From Mercurialis annua (taxonomy: Eukaryota > Streptophyta > Magnoliopsida > Malpighiales > Euphorbiaceae): 64,000 nt of DNA. The notes beneath the pieces were generated by a model. The model worked only from the letters and a program-made list of their open reading frames with translations. It made no database searches and was not told where the DNA came from. Shown here piece after piece: positions 60,627 to 64,000 of this stretch (position 1 is the stretch's first letter; every line of letters starts with the position of its first letter). The stretch covers positions 20,211,701 through 20,275,700 of the forward strand of contig NC_065571.1 of assembly GCF_937616625.2 (NCBI RefSeq), written 5' to 3'. A program made the translations under genes and the position numbers.

Positions 60627-63600
60627 TGATTTAACCAAATGTTTAAAACGTCACGAAACCAATCCAAACGTTTGAAACGTTACGAAACACATCCAAACAT
60701 TTCACCTTTTTAGCGATTTAAGCCAAACAATTACAAACATTACGAAACAAATCCAAACATTTTGCTTTATTAGCAATTTAAGCCAAACATTTATAACGTT
60801 ACTTAACCAATCCAAACGTTTAAAACGTCACAATACAAATCCAAATTTGTCACCTTTTAAGCGATTGAAGCCAAACGATTACAAACATTACGAAACAAAT
60901 CAAAACGTTTCACCTTATTAGACATTTAAGCTAAACATTTAAAACGTTACTTAACCAATCCAAACGTTTAAAACGTTATGAAATACATACAAATGTGTCA
61001 CCTTTTTGGCGATTTAAGCCGAACGTTTAAAACGTAACAAACAAATCCAAACATTTCACCTTTTTAGCAATTTAAGCTAAACGTTTACAGACATTACGAA
61101 ACAAATCCAAACGTTTCACCTTTATAGCAATTTAAGCCAAACGTTTAAAAAGATACGAAACCAATCCAAACGTTAAAATGTTATGGAAAAAATCCTAACG
61201 TTTCACATTTTTAGCGATTTAAGCCAAAAGTTGAAAACGTTACGAAAAAAATCCTAACGTTTCACTTATTTAACGATTTAAGCCAAACGTTTAAAACGTT
61301 ACGAAACAAATCCTAATGTTTCACCTTTTAATCGATTTAAGATAAACGTTTATAACGTTACGAAACAAATCCTAACGTTTAACTCTTTTAGCGATTTGAG
61401 CTAAACGTTTAAAACATTTAAGAACAAATCCAAACGTTTAACCTTTTTAGCAATTTAAGCCAATCGTTTAAATCGTTAAAAAACAAATCCTAACATTTCA
61501 CCTTTTAGCGATTTAAGCCAAACGTTTAAAACTTTACGAAAAAAATTCTAACGTTTCACCTTTTTAGCGATTTAAGCCAAGCGTATAAAAAGTTACAAAA
61601 ACCAATCCAAACGTTTAAAAAGTTACGAAAACAAATCCTACCTTTTTAGAGATTTAAGCCAAAGGTTTACAAACATTAGGAAACAAATCCAAACGTTTCT
61701 CCCTTTTATCAATTTAAGCCAAACGTTTAAACCGTTATGAAATAAATCCAAATGTTTAAAATGTTACGAAATAAATCCAAACGTTTCATCTGTTTAGCGA
61801 CTTATGCCAACGTTTACAAAGGGTAAGAAAAAAATCCAAACGTTTTACCCTTTTAGCGATTTAAGCCTTAAAACCGAATCCAATCCAAACATTTAAAATG
61901 TTACGAAACAAATCCAAATGTTTCGCCTTTTAAGCCATTTAATCCAAAAGTTAACAAACGTTACGAAACAAATCCAAATGTTTCACCGTTTTAGCAATTT
62001 AAGCCAAACATTTAAAATGTTATTTAACCAGTCCAAATGTTTACAACGTTATGAAACAAATTCAAACATTTCACCTTTTTTGCAATTTAAGCCAAACGTT
62101 TAAAAGTTTATGAAATAAATCCAAACGTTTCACCTTTTTAGTGATTTATGATAAACGTTTTCAAACGTTACGAAACAAATCCAAACGTTTCACCTTTTTA
62201 GCGATTTAAGCCAAACAATTAAAATGTTACGAAACCAATCCAAATGTTTAAAACGTTACGAAAAAATCCTAATGTTTCACCTTTTTAGCGATTTAAGCCA
62301 AACGTTTAAAATTTTACGAAACAAATCCTAACGTTTCAGCTTTTTAACGATTTAAGTCAAACGTTTAAATGTTAAGAAACAAATCCAAACGTTTCACCTT
62401 TTTAGCTATTTAAGCCAAACGTTGAAAACGTTACGAAACCAATCCAAACGTTTAAACGTTACGAAAAAATCCAAACGTCTGTCCTTTTTAGCGATTTAAG
62501 TCAAAAGTTTACAAACATTAGGATACGAATCCAAATGTTTTACCATTTGAGCTATTTTAGCGAAATGTTTACAAATGTCACGAAACAAATCCAAACGTTT
62601 CATTTTTTTAGTGATTTAAGCCAAAATATTGTAAAACGTTACGAAACCAATCCAAACGTTTAAAACGCAACGAAACAAATCCTAAGGTTTCACCTTTTTA
62701 GCCATTTAAACCAAACGTTTAAAATGCTACGAAGCAAATCCTAACGTTTCACCTTTTTAATGATTTAAGCCAAATATTTAGAACGTAATGAAACAAATCC
62801 GAACGTTTCGCCTTTTTAACGATTTAAGCCAAACATTTAAAACGTTACAAAACAAATCCTAACGTTTCCGCTTTTTAGCAATTTTAGCCAAACCATTAAA
62901 ACATTTCCAAACAAATGCTAAACGTTTAATCTTTTTAGCGATTTATGGGTTTACAAAGCTTACGAAACAAATCCAAAAGTTTTACCCTTTTAGCGATTTA
63001 AGCCAAACGTTTAAAACGTTACGAATCCAATCCAAACATTTAAAACGTTACGAAACGAATCCAAACGTTTCGCCTTTTTAGCCATTTAATCCAAAAGTTA
63101 ACAAACGTTACAAAACAAATGCAAACGTTTCATTTTTTTAGCATTTAAGCCAAACATTTAAAACGTTACTTAACCAATCCAAATGTTTATAACATTATGA
63201 AACAAATTCAAACGTTTCACCTTTTTTGTGATTTGCGCCAAACGTTTAAAAGTTTATGAAATAAATCCAAACGTTTCACCTTTTTAGCGATTTATGATAA
63301 ATGTTTACAAACATTACAAAACGAATCCAAATGTTTCACCTTTTTAGCGATTTAAGCCAAACATTTAAAATGTTACGAAACCAATCCAAATGTTTAAAAC
63401 GTTATGAAAAAAATCCTAATGTTTCACCTTTTTAGCGATTTAAGCCAAATGTTTAAAATGTTACGAAACAAATCCTAAAGTTTCAGCTTTTTAACCATTT
63501 AAGTCAAACGTTTAAAATGTTACGAAACAAATCCAAACGTTCCGCCTTTTTAGCGATTTAAGCCAAACGTTTAAAATGTTACGAAACCAATCCAAACGTT

Positions 63601-64000
63601 ACGAAAAAAAATCCAAACGTTTGTCCTTTTTTGCGATTTAAGTCAAAAGTTTACAAACATTACGAAACAAATCCAAATGTTTCACATTTTGAGCTATTTT
63701 AGCGAAACGTTTACAAATGTCACGAATGAAATCCAAACGTTTCATCTTTTTAGTGATTTAAGCCAAAATGTTGTAAAACGTTACGAAACAAATCCAAACA
63801 TTTAAAACGTAACGAAACAAATCCTAAGGTTTCACCTTTTTAGACATTTAAGCCAAACATTTAAAACGTTATGAAGCAAATCTTTAATGATTTAAGTCAA
63901 ACGTTTAAAACGTAACGAAATAAATCCTAACAGTTTGCCTTTTTAACGATATAAGCCAAAAATTTAAAACGTTAAAAAACAAATCCTAACGTTTCCCCTT
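60622..64000. repeat. Satellite array, right block (1.14-kb higher-order repeat)
   Basis: The same A/B satellite continues in the same orientation to the window end. A higher-order copy beginning near 61860 recurs from near 63000 with an offset of 1142-1147 bp (markers AGCCATTTAATCC at 61933 and 63080, GAGCTATTTTAGCG at 62549 and 63691). A third copy lies in the middle block (34753, 35366). No gene was seen. Confidence 0.96.

Overview
This window is repeat-dominated plant DNA. It shows a satellite array, LTR retrotransposons with tRNA-iMet-type primer sites, a Ty1/copia polyprotein and Ty3/gypsy chromovirus polyproteins. No host gene, rRNA, tRNA or CRISPR array was seen. The species cannot be named from the sequence. 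A seed plant is secure, and a eudicot is my guess from the style of the elements.

Layout. One AT-rich satellite, always in the same orientation, fills about 21 kb in four blocks (1-9080, 15007-17582, 30891-36831, 60622-64000). The remaining 43 kb is LTR retrotransposons inserted into it and into each other, with boundaries fixed by 5-bp target-site duplications (TSDs). (1) A young, apparently intact copia element, 9081-15006 (TSD AAACG). (2) A minus-strand solo LTR of a gypsy family, 17583-30890 (TSD GAAAC), split by a non-coding gypsy-type element with 2.9-kb LTRs, 17889-28039 (TSD GATAT). (3) A Tekay/Del-like chromovirus, 36832-60621 (TSD TTTAG), with a solo LTR inserted in its reverse transcriptase region (42819-45777, TSD AGCTG) and a second, minus-strand chromovirus in its 3' LTR (50709-60192, TSD ATATC).

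Satellite. The unit is about 59-60 bp and consists of an A half (core CACCTTTTTAGCGATTTAAG) and a B half (core AAACGTTACGAAACAAATCC), with frequent ABB units of about 89 bp. On top of this lie higher-order repeats: about 5.18 kb and 1.35 kb on the left, about 1.14 kb on the right. Variants concentrate at CpG sites as TG or CA, the expected trace of heavy cytosine methylation.

Elements. Only the copia polyprotein (9840-13763) is uninterrupted. Both gypsy polyproteins keep their frame from gag to chromodomain but carry in-frame stops. By eye the LTR pairs differ by about 1.5-2% (17889-28039), 1.1% (36832-60621), 0.8% (50709-60192) and 0.55% (copia), which agrees with the nesting order where the two can be compared.

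Most unusual structure. The LTRs of several of these gypsy families hold dense clusters of perfect or near-perfect palindromes. The best is a 269-bp run of 13 inverted repeats at 42975-43243, just upstream of a TATA-like box. Related LTRs have different palindromes in a comparable place, and in one element the palindromic minisatellite differs in copy number between its own two LTRs (5 versus 8). I did not find a cellular defence, metabolic or regulatory gene system here; the novelty lies in repeat architecture.
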